Below, one piece after another: positions 15,834 through 24,137 of a DNA stretch of 45,239 nucleotides; positions within the stretch are counted from its first letter, which is position 1; each line of letters starts with the position of its first letter. The notes under the pieces were generated by a model, which worked only from the letters and a program-made list of their open reading frames with translations, had not been told where the DNA came from and did no database searches. This DNA comes from Streptomyces fuscichromogenes (GTDB taxonomy: Bacteria; Actinomycetota; Actinomycetes; Streptomycetales; Streptomycetaceae): contig NZ_BMML01000046.1 of assembly GCF_014645815.1 (NCBI RefSeq), positions 1 through 45,239 of the forward strand. Reading direction: 5' to 3'. The translations under genes and the position numbers were made by a program.

Positions 15834-17906
15834 ATGTCTATGGGGGATCACGACGCAGTGGTAGGGGCCTCTCCTGCGGGAGTTGGGCTGGCGAGTGTCG
15901 CCGTGCCGTCGCAAGCCGGGCCATACACCGCAGAGTTCCAGCTGTCGGTCGGCGAGGCGAAAATCCTTCAGTTCACCAAGAAACCCCAGATCGCCGCCGT
16001 CGCGGAGCTGGTGTGGAACGCGTTGGACGCGAACGCGACCGAGGTCGAGGTGGAGCTGCGCCGTGACTGGGACGCCATCACCCAGATTGTGGTGACCGAC
16101 AACGGTGACGGGATGACCCTGAAACGGGCGCGCGCGGCATTCGAGGGATATGGCGAGACCTGGAAGACGGGCAAAACGCACACCGAAGGCAACACGCGCA
16201 TCCTGCACGGCCGTAATGGCGAGGGGCGCCTGTACGCGTTCGCCCTGGGGAACCGGTTCACGTGGGAGTCGGTTGCTGAAGTCGACGAAGAGCTGGTCGG
16301 AGTTCGAGCCGATGGCGACGCAGACCATGCCACCATCTGGCGGGTTGTCCCCACGGCACCCACCCGCGACACGACGGGTACGAAAGTCCGGATCGACATT
16401 CCCCAGGGGAAGACGCTGCGCGGCCTGGAACGCCAGGACGCTGCCGCCAACCTCACCGCGAAGCTGGCGTTCTATCTCAGGGCCTATCCCGACGTCCGTG
16501 TGACGTTCGACGGCAAGCGGCTGGACCCCAGCGACATCATCGTCGGCGAACCCGTCGACCTGCCGCTGGAACTGCCCGAGGAGTACGCCCACGAGGACCC
16601 GGCCCCAGTCGTGACCTTCGTGGAGTGGAACCAGCGGATGAGCGACCGCAGGATGCTCATCTGCAACGCTGACGGCATCGCCCTGTACGAGCAGGGCCGG
16701 GAGTGGACCGACAGCATCGTCAGCTTCACGCCCTACCTACGGTCCAACTTGTTCAACAACATCTCCGTCGATGACCTCCATGGCCTGCCCATGTCCCACG
16801 GTGGACTGCTGGACGCGGCCGCGAAGGCCGTCCAGGAGTACCTGGCCCTCCGCGGTGCGCAGATCTCCGCGGAGGTAGTGCGGCAGCTCAAGGAGGAGGG
16901 CATCTATCCCTATGAGGGACAGCCCACGAGCCGCACGCAGGTGATCGAACGCCAGACCTTCGACGTGGTGGTCACCGTCGCCCGTGACGCTCTGCCGGCC
17001 AGGGGCGCAGCCCGCCGACTTTCCGTCAGTCTCATTCAGACTGCGCTGGAGAGCAGTCCGGGAGACCTTCACACCATCCTGGAAAAGGTCCTCGCCCTCA
17101 GCGACGACGACCGCCGGCACTTGAAGAACCTCTTGGACAGCACCGATCTGACCCATGTCATCGGTGCCGCCACGACCGTCACGAACCGCCTGAACTTCAT
17201 CGGCATATTGCGGAAGATCCTTGCTGACCCCCACCTGCGCAAGGACCTCCGTGAAGTCGACCAACTGCATCCCATGATCTCCCAGAACCTCTGGCTGTTC
17301 GGCGAGGACTGGAACATGGCCATGCCCGAGGTTGGTCTCACCAACGTGCTCCAAGCTCACCTTGTGGAACAGCTCGGTGAGGATGTGGTCCTGGAGAACC
17401 GGCTCGACACCGTCACACAGCCAGACGGGCGCACCGGCCGGGTGGACATCCTGCTGTTCCGCAGCCGACGCGACGAAAGCTCTACAGAACGCCTTGTCGT
17501 CGAACTCAAGCGCCCCACCGTCAAGGTCGGAAAGAAGGAACTCGACCAGGTCACGGGCTACGCCCGAGCCATCGTCGACGACCCCCAGTACAAGGGCACC
17601 AATTGCAAGTGGCGCTTCTACCTTGTCACCTACGAGTACTCGGACAAGATCCACCGCGACATCCGGCAGAAGGACAAGCCAGAGGGCCTCGCCGACGACC
17701 ATCACGAGTACGAGGTCTGGGTCAAGAACTGGGGCGAGATCCTGGACGCGGCGGAGAAGAAGCTGCTGTTCTTCCAGCGACAGCTGAACTACGAGGCCAC
17801 CGACGACCGGGTCACGCAACACCTACGCGAGAGCTACTCCCGCTTCATCCCGGAGTCCCTGGCTTCGGAAGACCAGTCCGACACCGCGTCCGCAGACGGC
17901 GTGTGA
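15834..17906 (+). CDS. GHKL ATPase fused to a PD-(D/E)XK nuclease domain
   Basis: A protein of about 690 aa. The N-terminal third has the Bergerat (HSP90/MutL-type) ATP fold: N-box ELVWNALDANATEVEVEL near residue 57, G1 box VTDNGDGMT near 88, G2 LHGRNGEGRLYAFALG near 126 and G3 TTGTKVRIDIP near 180. The C-terminal part has RVDILLF near 536 and VVELKRPT near 555, the Asp and Glu-x-Lys of a PD-(D/E)XK nuclease, followed by DQVTGYARAI. ATP-gated nucleases of this shape occur in bacterial anti-phage systems; that role is inferred. ATGs at 15834 and 15840 and a GTG at 15810 are alternative starts. It is a stand-alone gene, convergent with another PD-(D/E)XK protein. Confidence 0.8.
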   Translation: MSMGDHDAVVGASPAGVGLASVAVPSQAGPYTAEFQLSVGEAKILQFTKKPQIAAVAELVWNALDANATEVEVELRRDWDAITQIVVTDNGDGMTLKRARAAFEGYGETWKTGKTHTEGNTRILHGRNGEGRLYAFALGNRFTWESVAEVDEELVGVRADGDADHATIWRVVPTAPTRDTTGTKVRIDIPQGKTLRGLERQDAAANLTAKLAFYLRAYPDVRVTFDGKRLDPSDIIVGEPVDLPLELPEEYAHEDPAPVVTFVEWNQRMSDRRMLICNADGIALYEQGREWTDSIVSFTPYLRSNLFNNISVDDLHGLPMSHGGLLDAAAKAVQEYLALRGAQISAEVVRQLKEEGIYPYEGQPTSRTQVIERQTFDVVVTVARDALPARGAARRLSVSLIQTALESSPGDLHTILEKVLALSDDDRRHLKNLLDSTDLTHVIGAATTVTNRLNFIGILRKILADPHLRKDLREVDQLHPMISQNLWLFGEDWNMAMPEVGLTNVLQAHLVEQLGEDVVLENRLDTVTQPDGRTGRVDILLFRSRRDESSTERLVVELKRPTVKVGKKELDQVTGYARAIVDDPQYKGTNCKWRFYLVTYEYSDKIHRDIRQKDKPEGLADDHHEYEVWVKNWGEILDAAEKKLLFFQRQLNYEATDDRVTQHLRESYSRFIPESLASEDQSDTASADGV

Positions 17907-18009
17907 GACCTGGCCGCGTTCGGCCCGGCAGCACCAGCAACCTGTGGCCCGAGCCGTCCTCGGCACGCCGAAGATCCCCCTAACCCCCACCCGCGGCCAG
18001 GGGCGAGGG

Positions 18010-19506
18010 TCACATCTGGGCGGTGACCGAGGGCAGGGTCTCGGGCTTCGCGAGCGGTGTTGCTTCCCAGGCCTGGGCGAGGATCGGGTTCTCCGCCGGG
18101 GTACGGTCACCGAGCGCGGCGCGCAGGGACCAGCCGCCCGGGGCCTGCGCGCTGGTGATGAGAATCGTGGACAGCGAGGTGTCCGTGACGGTGACGGCGT
18201 CTTCCACCTCGCCGATCGACGCGATCGTCGTGGGCACGGTGCCCGCAGGGAGCACGGAGCGGAACATCGACTCGTTGATCATGTGGTAGGGCTCCATGGT
18301 GACGGCCATGCCGAGGACCGGCCGGTCGGCGGGGATGTGCGCGAACTCCGTCGTGCGGGCCGTGATGTGCGCGGCGGTCTTGTCGATCTGGCTGACCGCC
18401 TTCGCGAGCTTGGTGGTGAGTTCGGTGGCGAAGTCCTTCGGGCCGAGCCGCATCTGCATGGTCGGCCGCACGGACTTCACTTCGACGAGGAGCACCAGGT
18501 CGTCGAAGACGACGATCCAGTCGACGCTCTTCTTCACGTTCCTCTGCTCGGTGTAGACGACCTCGGAATGCACGGTGGCGTCGGGCAGCAGACGCAGCTG
18601 GCGGCCCACGTACTGCTCGAACAGCTCGCCCAGGTCGTCGGCGAAGTACTGGCCGAGGCCTTCGAGACCGGTGAAGTAGAGGCCCAGCGGGCTGGCCTTC
18701 GCGATGGCGGCCGCGGGGACCGGTATGAGGTATCCGGGGCCGTATCCGGTGACGACGGGGCGGCCGCGCAGCGGATTGTAGGAGAAGCGGCGCAGGGCCG
18801 GGTCCAGGGCGGGAGTTCCGGCCGCCCGGGCCTGGGCGGCGGCCACGGCCTCCTCGTCCTTCAAGGTCTGGGCGTTGGTGGCGAAGTGGCGGTCGATGAT
18901 GGCGGCGAGGGCGCCGGGGGTGGTGAGGCCGTCGAAGGCGTCCAGGTCGCCCTCCAGCCACGCGGGGTCGAAGCGCCCGTTCATCTGTGTGGCGGCGGCG
19001 AAGAGCAGCTGGGCGACGCCGACGTAGTCCGTGAGAGAGCAGCCCAGCAGCTTCGAGTCCCAGCCGGGTTCCACCACCTTGAGCGCCTTCGTGGGCGTGG
19101 TCTGCTTCAGCAGGGCGATGGAGCGGGAGATCTCGTAGAACTCCGGCTCCTGCCAGACGAGTTGTTGGCCGGCCAGGCGGAGCAGGAAGCCCTCCAGCCG
19201 CTGCCCGGCCGGTTCGCGCCGCATCGGCTCGCCCAGCGCGAAGTAGTAGTCGAGGATCTCGTCCAGATCCGCCTCGGTGGCCGGCTTGCCCCGGTGCTCG
19301 TTGCCGCGGGTCAGGGAAACCCAGGCGACGTCGGCGAGGGCCCAGGGCCCGTGGGTGCTCGCCTTCGAGTGTCCGCGCATCTCCCGCGGCGTCGGAAGGT
19401 TCCCGCTCGTCGCGGCGATCAGGGGGAGCAGCGAGCTCGGCGGGTGCCGGCGCACCCGCTGGACGTACTCGCGGTCGGACATGGGGTACGGGCGGAGCGG
19501 ACTCAT
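18010..19506 (-). CDS. uncharacterised protein with PD-(D/E)XK-like nuclease core
   Basis: A protein of 498 aa. Near residues 325-345 it has SVDWIVVFDDLVLLVEVKSV: an Asp, a beta-hairpin, then Glu-Val-Lys, the pattern of PD-(D/E)XK nucleases, preceded by VYTEQRN. The first 300 residues are mostly helical (LLRLAGQQLVWQEPEFYEIS, LEGDLDAFDGLTTPGALAAI) and could be a sensor or target-binding region. The ATG at 19506 has no clear ribosome binding site; an ATG at 19482 is another choice. It points toward the GHKL-nuclease gene. The N-terminal domain is not recognised, so a defence role is a guess from neighbourhood and fold. Confidence 0.65.
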   Translation of the reverse strand: MSPLRPYPMSDREYVQRVRRHPPSSLLPLIAATSGNLPTPREMRGHSKASTHGPWALADVAWVSLTRGNEHRGKPATEADLDEILDYYFALGEPMRREPAGQRLEGFLLRLAGQQLVWQEPEFYEISRSIALLKQTTPTKALKVVEPGWDSKLLGCSLTDYVGVAQLLFAAATQMNGRFDPAWLEGDLDAFDGLTTPGALAAIIDRHFATNAQTLKDEEAVAAAQARAAGTPALDPALRRFSYNPLRGRPVVTGYGPGYLIPVPAAAIAKASPLGLYFTGLEGLGQYFADDLGELFEQYVGRQLRLLPDATVHSEVVYTEQRNVKKSVDWIVVFDDLVLLVEVKSVRPTMQMRLGPKDFATELTTKLAKAVSQIDKTAAHITARTTEFAHIPADRPVLGMAVTMEPYHMINESMFRSVLPAGTVPTTIASIGEVEDAVTVTDTSLSTILITSAQAPGGWSLRAALGDRTPAENPILAQAWEATPLAKPETLPSVTAQM

Positions 19507-19666
19507 GACAGAACATTCTGCGCCGCTTGCCCGGGGCCCGGCCACGGGCTTTTCCGCGCCCGGACCGACTCACAGGACAGCCTCGCCTGTTGGCCCTCGC
19601 CCGTCGCGCGAAGGCCCCTGGGCGCGGCGCGCCCGCCGCGCGCGAGGACCAGGACGCGGGGCCACC

Positions 19667-20560
19667 GTGATCGGGGTGCGCCTGCAGGCCCTGTCCGCTA
19701 CGCCCCCCTTCGCCGCCGCTTGCCGGGCCGCGTTGTACGGTCTCGTTCCCGGCCGGCCGTCGCCAGCCGCCTCCTGGCTGCGGTGGGGACCCTTCGACCG
19801 CGAGGTGCTTGCCGCCCTGGACCGCGCCGAGCTCTTCGCCGCGCTGGGCGGCGCCGATCCCGCAGCGGCGCCCGGCGCCGCCGTCCATACGGCGGCCGCG
19901 CTCCTGGCCGGCCCCGCCGCCCTGGGCGATCCAGCCGCCCTGAGGGCCGAGTTGGCCACCGGCAGCGGGAGAGCGGAGGCAGCCGGCCAGCTGCTGGCCG
20001 CGATCGCCTTCCTCACCCCGCGCGCCGACGGTCCCGTCCCACCCGACGCCGGCGCACGGCCGGCCGCGGCGGCCGGGTTGTGGCGCGCCGCGCTCGCGGC
20101 CGGCCTGCCGCCCTGGCCGGCGCAGGCGGCTTCGCGGACGCTGGCTTCGACGAGGACCTGTGGCTGTCCCTGATGCGGGCGAGCGCCGAGCACATCCCGG
20201 GCGCGGGCGCCCGGCCACCTCGCCGAGTTCGCCCGTGCCCGCGCTCCTGGCCGCCTTCCACTGGCGGGAGTTCGGCGCGTCTCACCTCGCCGCGGCCGCC
20301 GTCCTCGCGGACCGCCCCGGCGCCTTCCCCTCGGCGCGCTCGCGGACGCTGCCACCGCGGCGCAAGGCCTGCGCTACCGCCTCGGCGAGACCTCCCCACC
20401 ACCGCTCCCGCGGCCGCTTGCCGGCCCGACGTGGTGTCCTTCGCCAACGAGGCGCAGTTCGACCTGCTCACCCTCGCGTGGCGCACCGACACCGCCCTCC
20501 CCGTCGACCAGGAGAAGGCCGTCCTGGCCCACTGCGCACCCCGGCCGCCCTGCTGTCCTC
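19667..20560 (+). pseudogene. multiply frameshifted gene of unknown family
   Basis: A good coding stretch starts at GTG 19667 (GVRLQALSATPPFAAACRAA, WLRWGPFDREVLAALDRAEL) and holds for about 145 codons. It then continues in other frames: AGFDEDLWLSLMRASAEHIP, ALLAAFHWREFGASHLAAAA, LADAATAAQGLRYRLGETSP and finally DVVSFANEAQFDLLTLAWRT. At least three frame changes are needed, so it cannot make a full protein. The last block matches the fragment at 8697-8851. The product is probably a helical protein of roughly 290 aa. The family is not recognised. Confidence 0.6.
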
Positions 20561-20634
20561 GATGTCGCGGTGGCCGCCCGAGTGGTCACTGGCGTCGCCG
20601 GCGAGAAGGTGAGCGGAGGTGGCCCAGCGCGGGC

Positions 20635-20808
20635 TCAGTGCAGGGCGATCGGGATGACGATCGCGGCCAGGGCGGCCACGGCGGCGATGCCGATGCCGAG
20701 CGGGCCGCGGGCGGCGGGGTGCCGGTACGCCAGGTACGCGAGGGCGCTGGGGACGAGGACGAAGGCCAGGCCGAGCAGGACGGCGACGAGCAGGGCGAGC
20801 GTGGACAC
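20635..20808 (-). CDS. two-helix small membrane protein (57 aa)
   Basis: GTG at 20808 with GGGAGAGA upstream encodes a peptide of two hydrophobic helices, about residues 2-24 (STLALLVAVLLGLAFVLVPS) and 38-56 (GIGIAAVAALAAIVIPIALH), separated by a short YRHPAARG loop. It ends right after the second helix. It resembles the many unannotated small membrane proteins of streptomycetes. The function is unknown. Two inverted repeats lie in its 5' leader (20833-20889). Confidence 0.6.
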   Translation of the reverse strand: MSTLALLVAVLLGLAFVLVPSALAYLAYRHPAARGPLGIGIAAVAALAAIVIPIALH

Positions 20809-20832
20809 GACGGATCTCTCCCGTGGGTTCGG

Positions 20833-20889
20833 GCATGCGCGTCTCGCATGCGAGGTGGAGGGTGCTCACCCCTCTTCGCGCGGGGTGAG
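20833..20889. promoter_or_regulatory. two inverted repeats upstream of the 57-aa membrane protein
   Basis: GCATGCG/CGCATGC (20833-20839 and 20845-20851) and CTCACCCC/GGGGTGAG (20865-20872 and 20882-20889) are perfect inverted repeats with 5- and 9-base loops. They may be an operator or a structured leader. The rest of the 328-bp interval 20809-21136 shows no gene. Confidence 0.4.
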
Positions 20890-21136
20890 ACTCCGACAGG
20901 GCCCGGAGTGTGTGGGATCGGGGGGTAAGCCGCGCAAGTCCGTGCGATCGCACGGGTGATGGCGGCAGCCATCGGCCCCTCGGCCGGGCGCTGGTCTGCA
21001 CGTTCACTGCGTCCGGGTGCGAGGGACCGGCCCGCTGGCCGGTGCCGGGCCTAGCTGCGCAACCCGCCCGCACGTGGCAGGAGTCACAGGGGCGGCTCGG
21101 GTGATTAGGCCCGGCAGAAGGAGGTGTGAGCCTGTG

Positions 21137-21976
21137 TCAGGCCATCGGAGGAGCCGGGCGGCGCTGCGTTGTCCGGCGGCGCTGTTCAGCGACGAGCCGG
21201 TTGACCTTACGCCGGACCCGATCGCCGAAGGCCTTCGGGTCGGTGGCGCCAGTGTGCGCGGCGGCCTCGGTCCAGGTGGTTCCCTCGCGCGCGGCGTACG
21301 CGACCACCACCCGCTGCTCGGCCGGATGCAGGCGGCGCAGCACGCGGTTGAGCCGATCGTCCGCGAACACGCCGTCCGTCGTGCGAGCGAGCAGGTCAAG
21401 GTCGGGGGCGACTAGGTCGTACAGTGACACCCCGCCGAGGTCGGCGTCCAGCGACAGCACCCGCCCGGCTCGGGTCCCGTGCCGCCAGACCGGCACCAGT
21501 TGGTGGTGCAGCGCGCGGGCCTCCGCCTTCAGGGCGCCGAGTGCTGTGGTCGGCAGGTACCCGGTCTGCCACAGCGGATCGCACCAGGGGCCCAGCAGGG
21601 CGGTGGACACCGCCTCCCGCCACCGCTCACTGCGCGGGAGCACCAACACCCTGGCGGTGACGCGATCGGAGGAGTCCGTCATGACGTCCTCGTAGGTGTC
21701 GGCAGTCACGACAAGGCCGTTGGGCGGCCACGCACCACAGGTCATACCGCGGGCCCCGAGGGCCGCAACGAGGTCTGGAGGGCCGTCGGGACTCAGGTGG
21801 GCCCCCTTCCCGTACCAGTGCTGTACCTGCGTGTTGCGGTCGCGGCGCACTTCGCTTCGCTTTGTCAGACGGACGCCGTCAGTCGTAGCGACGACGAACG
21901 CCTCCTCGGTTCCGGCGCGCGGTCCGGGGAAGCCGTGGTAACTGGCTTGGGCTGATGCGGAATTCTGGGAGGTCAC
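21137..21976 (-). CDS. sigma-70 region-4-like HTH protein, paralogue of the one at 24134
   Basis: A protein of 279 aa. The C-terminal ~75 residues read LNRVLRRLHPAEQRVVVAYA, then TTWTEAAAHTGATDPKAFGD and RVRRKVNRLVAEQRRR, a helix-turn-helix resembling sigma-factor region 4. The middle (LDADLGGVSLYDLVAPDLDL) and PLWQTGYLPTTALGALKAEA are shared with the protein at 24134-24943. There is no sigma region 2, so it is not a complete sigma factor; a DNA-binding regulator is more likely. Its start overlaps the stop of the upstream coiled-coil gene by 4 bp (ATGA), so they are co-transcribed. Confidence 0.7.
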   Translation of the reverse strand: MTSQNSASAQASYHGFPGPRAGTEEAFVVATTDGVRLTKRSEVRRDRNTQVQHWYGKGAHLSPDGPPDLVAALGARGMTCGAWPPNGLVVTADTYEDVMTDSSDRVTARVLVLPRSERWREAVSTALLGPWCDPLWQTGYLPTTALGALKAEARALHHQLVPVWRHGTRAGRVLSLDADLGGVSLYDLVAPDLDLLARTTDGVFADDRLNRVLRRLHPAEQRVVVAYAAREGTTWTEAAAHTGATDPKAFGDRVRRKVNRLVAEQRRRTTQRRPAPPMA

Positions 21977-22752
21977 GGCCTGGCTGCTCCTTGCGGGAGG
22001 GGATGCTTCACCTCTCGGTCCCGGGAAGCGGCGCCACCGGCAATGAATCTCCGGGACGCGGTGTGATCCGGGTCACGGTGCGGGGCGGGGGTGTCCTGCC
22101 GGGCGAGGAGGGCCGCGAACTCGCGGTCGTGGGCGGCGTGGTCGCGGGCCTGGGCAGCGGCGGTGCGGTGGGCCTCGGCGTGGTCGGGTTCGAGGACGGC
22201 GAGCTCGTCGTACCGCTCGGCGCTCTCCTCGCGTAGGTCGGCCAGGCTCCGCAGGGCCGCGGCGCGTTCGCCGGGCTCGGCGCCGTCGCGGGCGAGGCGG
22301 TGCAGGTGGTCCTGGCGGCGGCGGGTCTCGGCGTAGGCGAGACCGGCCCGCACGGTGACGGCCCGTTCGCGGCGGGCGCGTTCGGCGGCCTCGGCGCCGG
22401 GGAAGCGGACCGCGTCCAGGGCGCGGCTGAACGCGTCGGCGATCCCGGCCTCGGCCTGGGGGGTGAGGGAGTCCAGGCGAGCGCGCACCTGGTGATCCGG
22501 TCCATGGCCGATACGTTCCAGAGCAGCACTCTCGTACGTGACCAGCACAATCGCCACGCGGTATGCCATGAGGCGTTCTACGACTCCTTCCGGGAGGAGT
22601 ACCTGCTGCCGGCGTTGCTGAACATGCATGCGCTGCTGTGTGGCCTCGACGAGAAGATGGCGGAAGAGAGCGTCCCCAGTTGAGGGCCCGGCCGGACGCG
22701 GCTCGCCGGCCGGGGACCGGTCGCCGTCCGAAGCTGGGGCCTGGGTCAGCAC
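21973..22752 (-). CDS. alanine/arginine-rich coiled-coil protein
   Basis: A protein of 259 aa. Residues ~25-65 (LLVEATQQRMHVQQRRQQVL) and ~100-220 are long charged helices rich in Ala, Glu and Arg with heptad spacing, containing AAERARRERAVTVRAGLAYA and a HLHRLARDGAEPGERAAALR segment. No signal peptide, membrane helix or enzymatic motif is seen. It overlaps the sigma-like gene at its end and lies 29 bp from the gene upstream, consistent with one transcript from 23774 to 21137. It may be a scaffold or dimerising partner for the sigma-like protein. Confidence 0.6.
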   Translation of the reverse strand: MLTQAPASDGDRSPAGEPRPAGPSTGDALFRHLLVEATQQRMHVQQRRQQVLLPEGVVERLMAYRVAIVLVTYESAALERIGHGPDHQVRARLDSLTPQAEAGIADAFSRALDAVRFPGAEAAERARRERAVTVRAGLAYAETRRRQDHLHRLARDGAEPGERAAALRSLADLREESAERYDELAVLEPDHAEAHRTAAAQARDHAAHDREFAALLARQDTPAPHRDPDHTASRRFIAGGAASRDREVKHPLPQGAARP

Positions 22753-22781
22753 GGGCTGCGATGCCCTGGGCGGGCCCTGGA

Positions 22782-23774
22782 TCAGCGGTCGGCGGCTGTT
22801 CGTGCGTTCGAGTCCGCTGGTGTGGGGCTGCTTGAGGCGCTGAGCAGGCCGATGGCGCTGATCACGTCGCGTGGTGAGGTGGCGAGTTGGGGGCGGTGGT
22901 CCAGGGTCGCCTGTTGGGCTGCGGTGAGCTGGAGGACGTGGACCTGCCAGTCGACCTTGACGACGAGGACGGCGCCGATGCGTACGACCGCGTCCTTGGT
23001 CGGTTGCAGGGAGGTGAGGAGCGGTCCGACGTTCTGCATCATGGTCGCGGTGTTCGCCGCGTCCAGGGGCAGGAGCAGGCGTGCGTCGGCGATGTGTGCG
23101 GCGGTCAGGGCGCCCTCGCGGACGGCTCGGGACCGTGCGGCGCGGGAGAGGGTGGCCCGCATGCGGCGGAACCAGGATCCGAGGATGGGGTCTTCGCGGT
23201 CGAGGACCTCAAGGCCGACGGTGGCGAGGAGGGTTTCCACGGCGGCCTGGACGTCGGCGTGCGGAGCCTCGTCGGACAGGTAGATCGTGACCGGGACCGA
23301 AGCCGGCTCCGGCTCGGGTGCCCTGGCCGCGGGCGCCTGAGAACGGTCGGGCCCGGCAGCCGCGTACTCGAACATGTCCCGGAGGGTGCGCTCAAGCTCT
23401 TGCACAGCCACGACCAGCGGTGGCGCTTCCTGGATCCGCACGTACAGGCGTGCGATGAGGGGTCGCAGCAATTCCGGCGACGGGTCTGGCTGGTCGATCT
23501 CCACGCGTATGCGGTGAAGCATCTCGCCGACCAGCTCGGGTTCGGCGAGTTCCCAGCGGTGCATCTCCACCATCTGCTGAAGGCGCACGATCACTTCCAG
23601 CAGGCGGACGGTATCCGACCGGAATGAGTTGGCCGGCGGGACGAACTGGTGGACTTGGGAGCCCGCTCCTACGGCTTGGTTGCCCACCTGGGCGGTGCCA
23701 CCGTTGATCACGATGCCGTTGTTGCCCGCAGAGCTCTGTCGCCTGTCGTCGTCGCCCAACACAATCGCCCCCAC
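22782..23774 (-). CDS. protein with amyloid-signal-like N-terminus and conserved C-terminal domain
   Basis: A protein of 330 aa. The first 45 residues contain a Gly/Asn/Gln-rich stretch, NGIVINGGTAQVGNQAVG followed by AGSQVHQF, resembling bacterial amyloid signalling motifs or RHIM-like repeats (the N-x-G...Q-V-G pattern). Next come helices (RLLEVIVRLQQMVEMHRWEL, LERTLRDMFEYAA) and a linker rich in Pro/Ala. A final domain starts VPVTIYLSDEAPHADVQAAV and contains EDPILGSWFRRMRATLSRAA. Amyloid motifs of this sort usually link a sensor (STAND/NLR-like) to an effector. No such partner is obvious nearby, though a broken NB-ARC gene lies at 1.2-2.5 kb. The start is GTG at 23774. Confidence 0.6.
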   Translation of the reverse strand: MGAIVLGDDDRRQSSAGNNGIVINGGTAQVGNQAVGAGSQVHQFVPPANSFRSDTVRLLEVIVRLQQMVEMHRWELAEPELVGEMLHRIRVEIDQPDPSPELLRPLIARLYVRIQEAPPLVVAVQELERTLRDMFEYAAAGPDRSQAPAARAPEPEPASVPVTIYLSDEAPHADVQAAVETLLATVGLEVLDREDPILGSWFRRMRATLSRAARSRAVREGALTAAHIADARLLLPLDAANTATMMQNVGPLLTSLQPTKDAVVRIGAVLVVKVDWQVHVLQLTAAQQATLDHRPQLATSPRDVISAIGLLSASSSPTPADSNARTAADR

Positions 23775-23909
23775 TCACTCAATCCGACGGTGCGCACGGC
23801 GGGCAGGAGGCTCCAGCGCCCGACCCGCCAGACCTCCAGGTTATGCCTGCGGAGCCACCCAACACCGTGACATCTCTGCAGAGTTCGGCACAATCCCGGG
23901 CTCCGGGGG

Positions 23910-24137
23910 CTACTTCTGGTCGGGTGTGCTTCCCTGATTCTCTGGCGTCTGTTGCGTTTCGTTTTTGGCAGTTTCGGACGTGTTGATGGCTGCTTGGATG
24001 AAGCCGTCAACGACGCCTGCGAGCGCGGCGGTGTGTTCGGGCTTGTCGAGGTTCTTGGCGAGGTGTTCGGCGGCCAGGAGGTAGCCGGGGACGTCGTCAA
24101 CGTTGCGAGTGTTCAGCCACGCCCCCGGCTCGGTCAC
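23910..24137 (-). CDS. small protein coupled to the sigma-like gene (75 aa)
   Basis: The GTG start overlaps the TGA of the sigma-like gene (GTGA). The protein begins MTEPGAWLNTRNVDDVPGYL and has one predicted amphipathic helix (LAAEHLAKNLDKPEHTAALA, FIQAAINT) and a polar Asn/Gln/Thr tail. No family is recognised. Tight coupling suggests it acts with the preceding protein, for example as its modulator. Confidence 0.55.
   Translation of the reverse strand: MTEPGAWLNTRNVDDVPGYLLAAEHLAKNLDKPEHTAALAGVVDGFIQAAINTSETAKNETQQTPENQGSTPDQK

Noticed and set aside
17944..20928. A 994-codon plus-strand open frame
   Set aside because: It runs antisense to the PD-(D/E)XK gene and across a pseudogene; only a short piece (around 20,110-20,230) belongs to that pseudogene. 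No consistent domain.
21137..21976. A complete ECF sigma factor
   Set aside because: Only a region-4-like HTH is present; no region 2 or -10 recognition segment.
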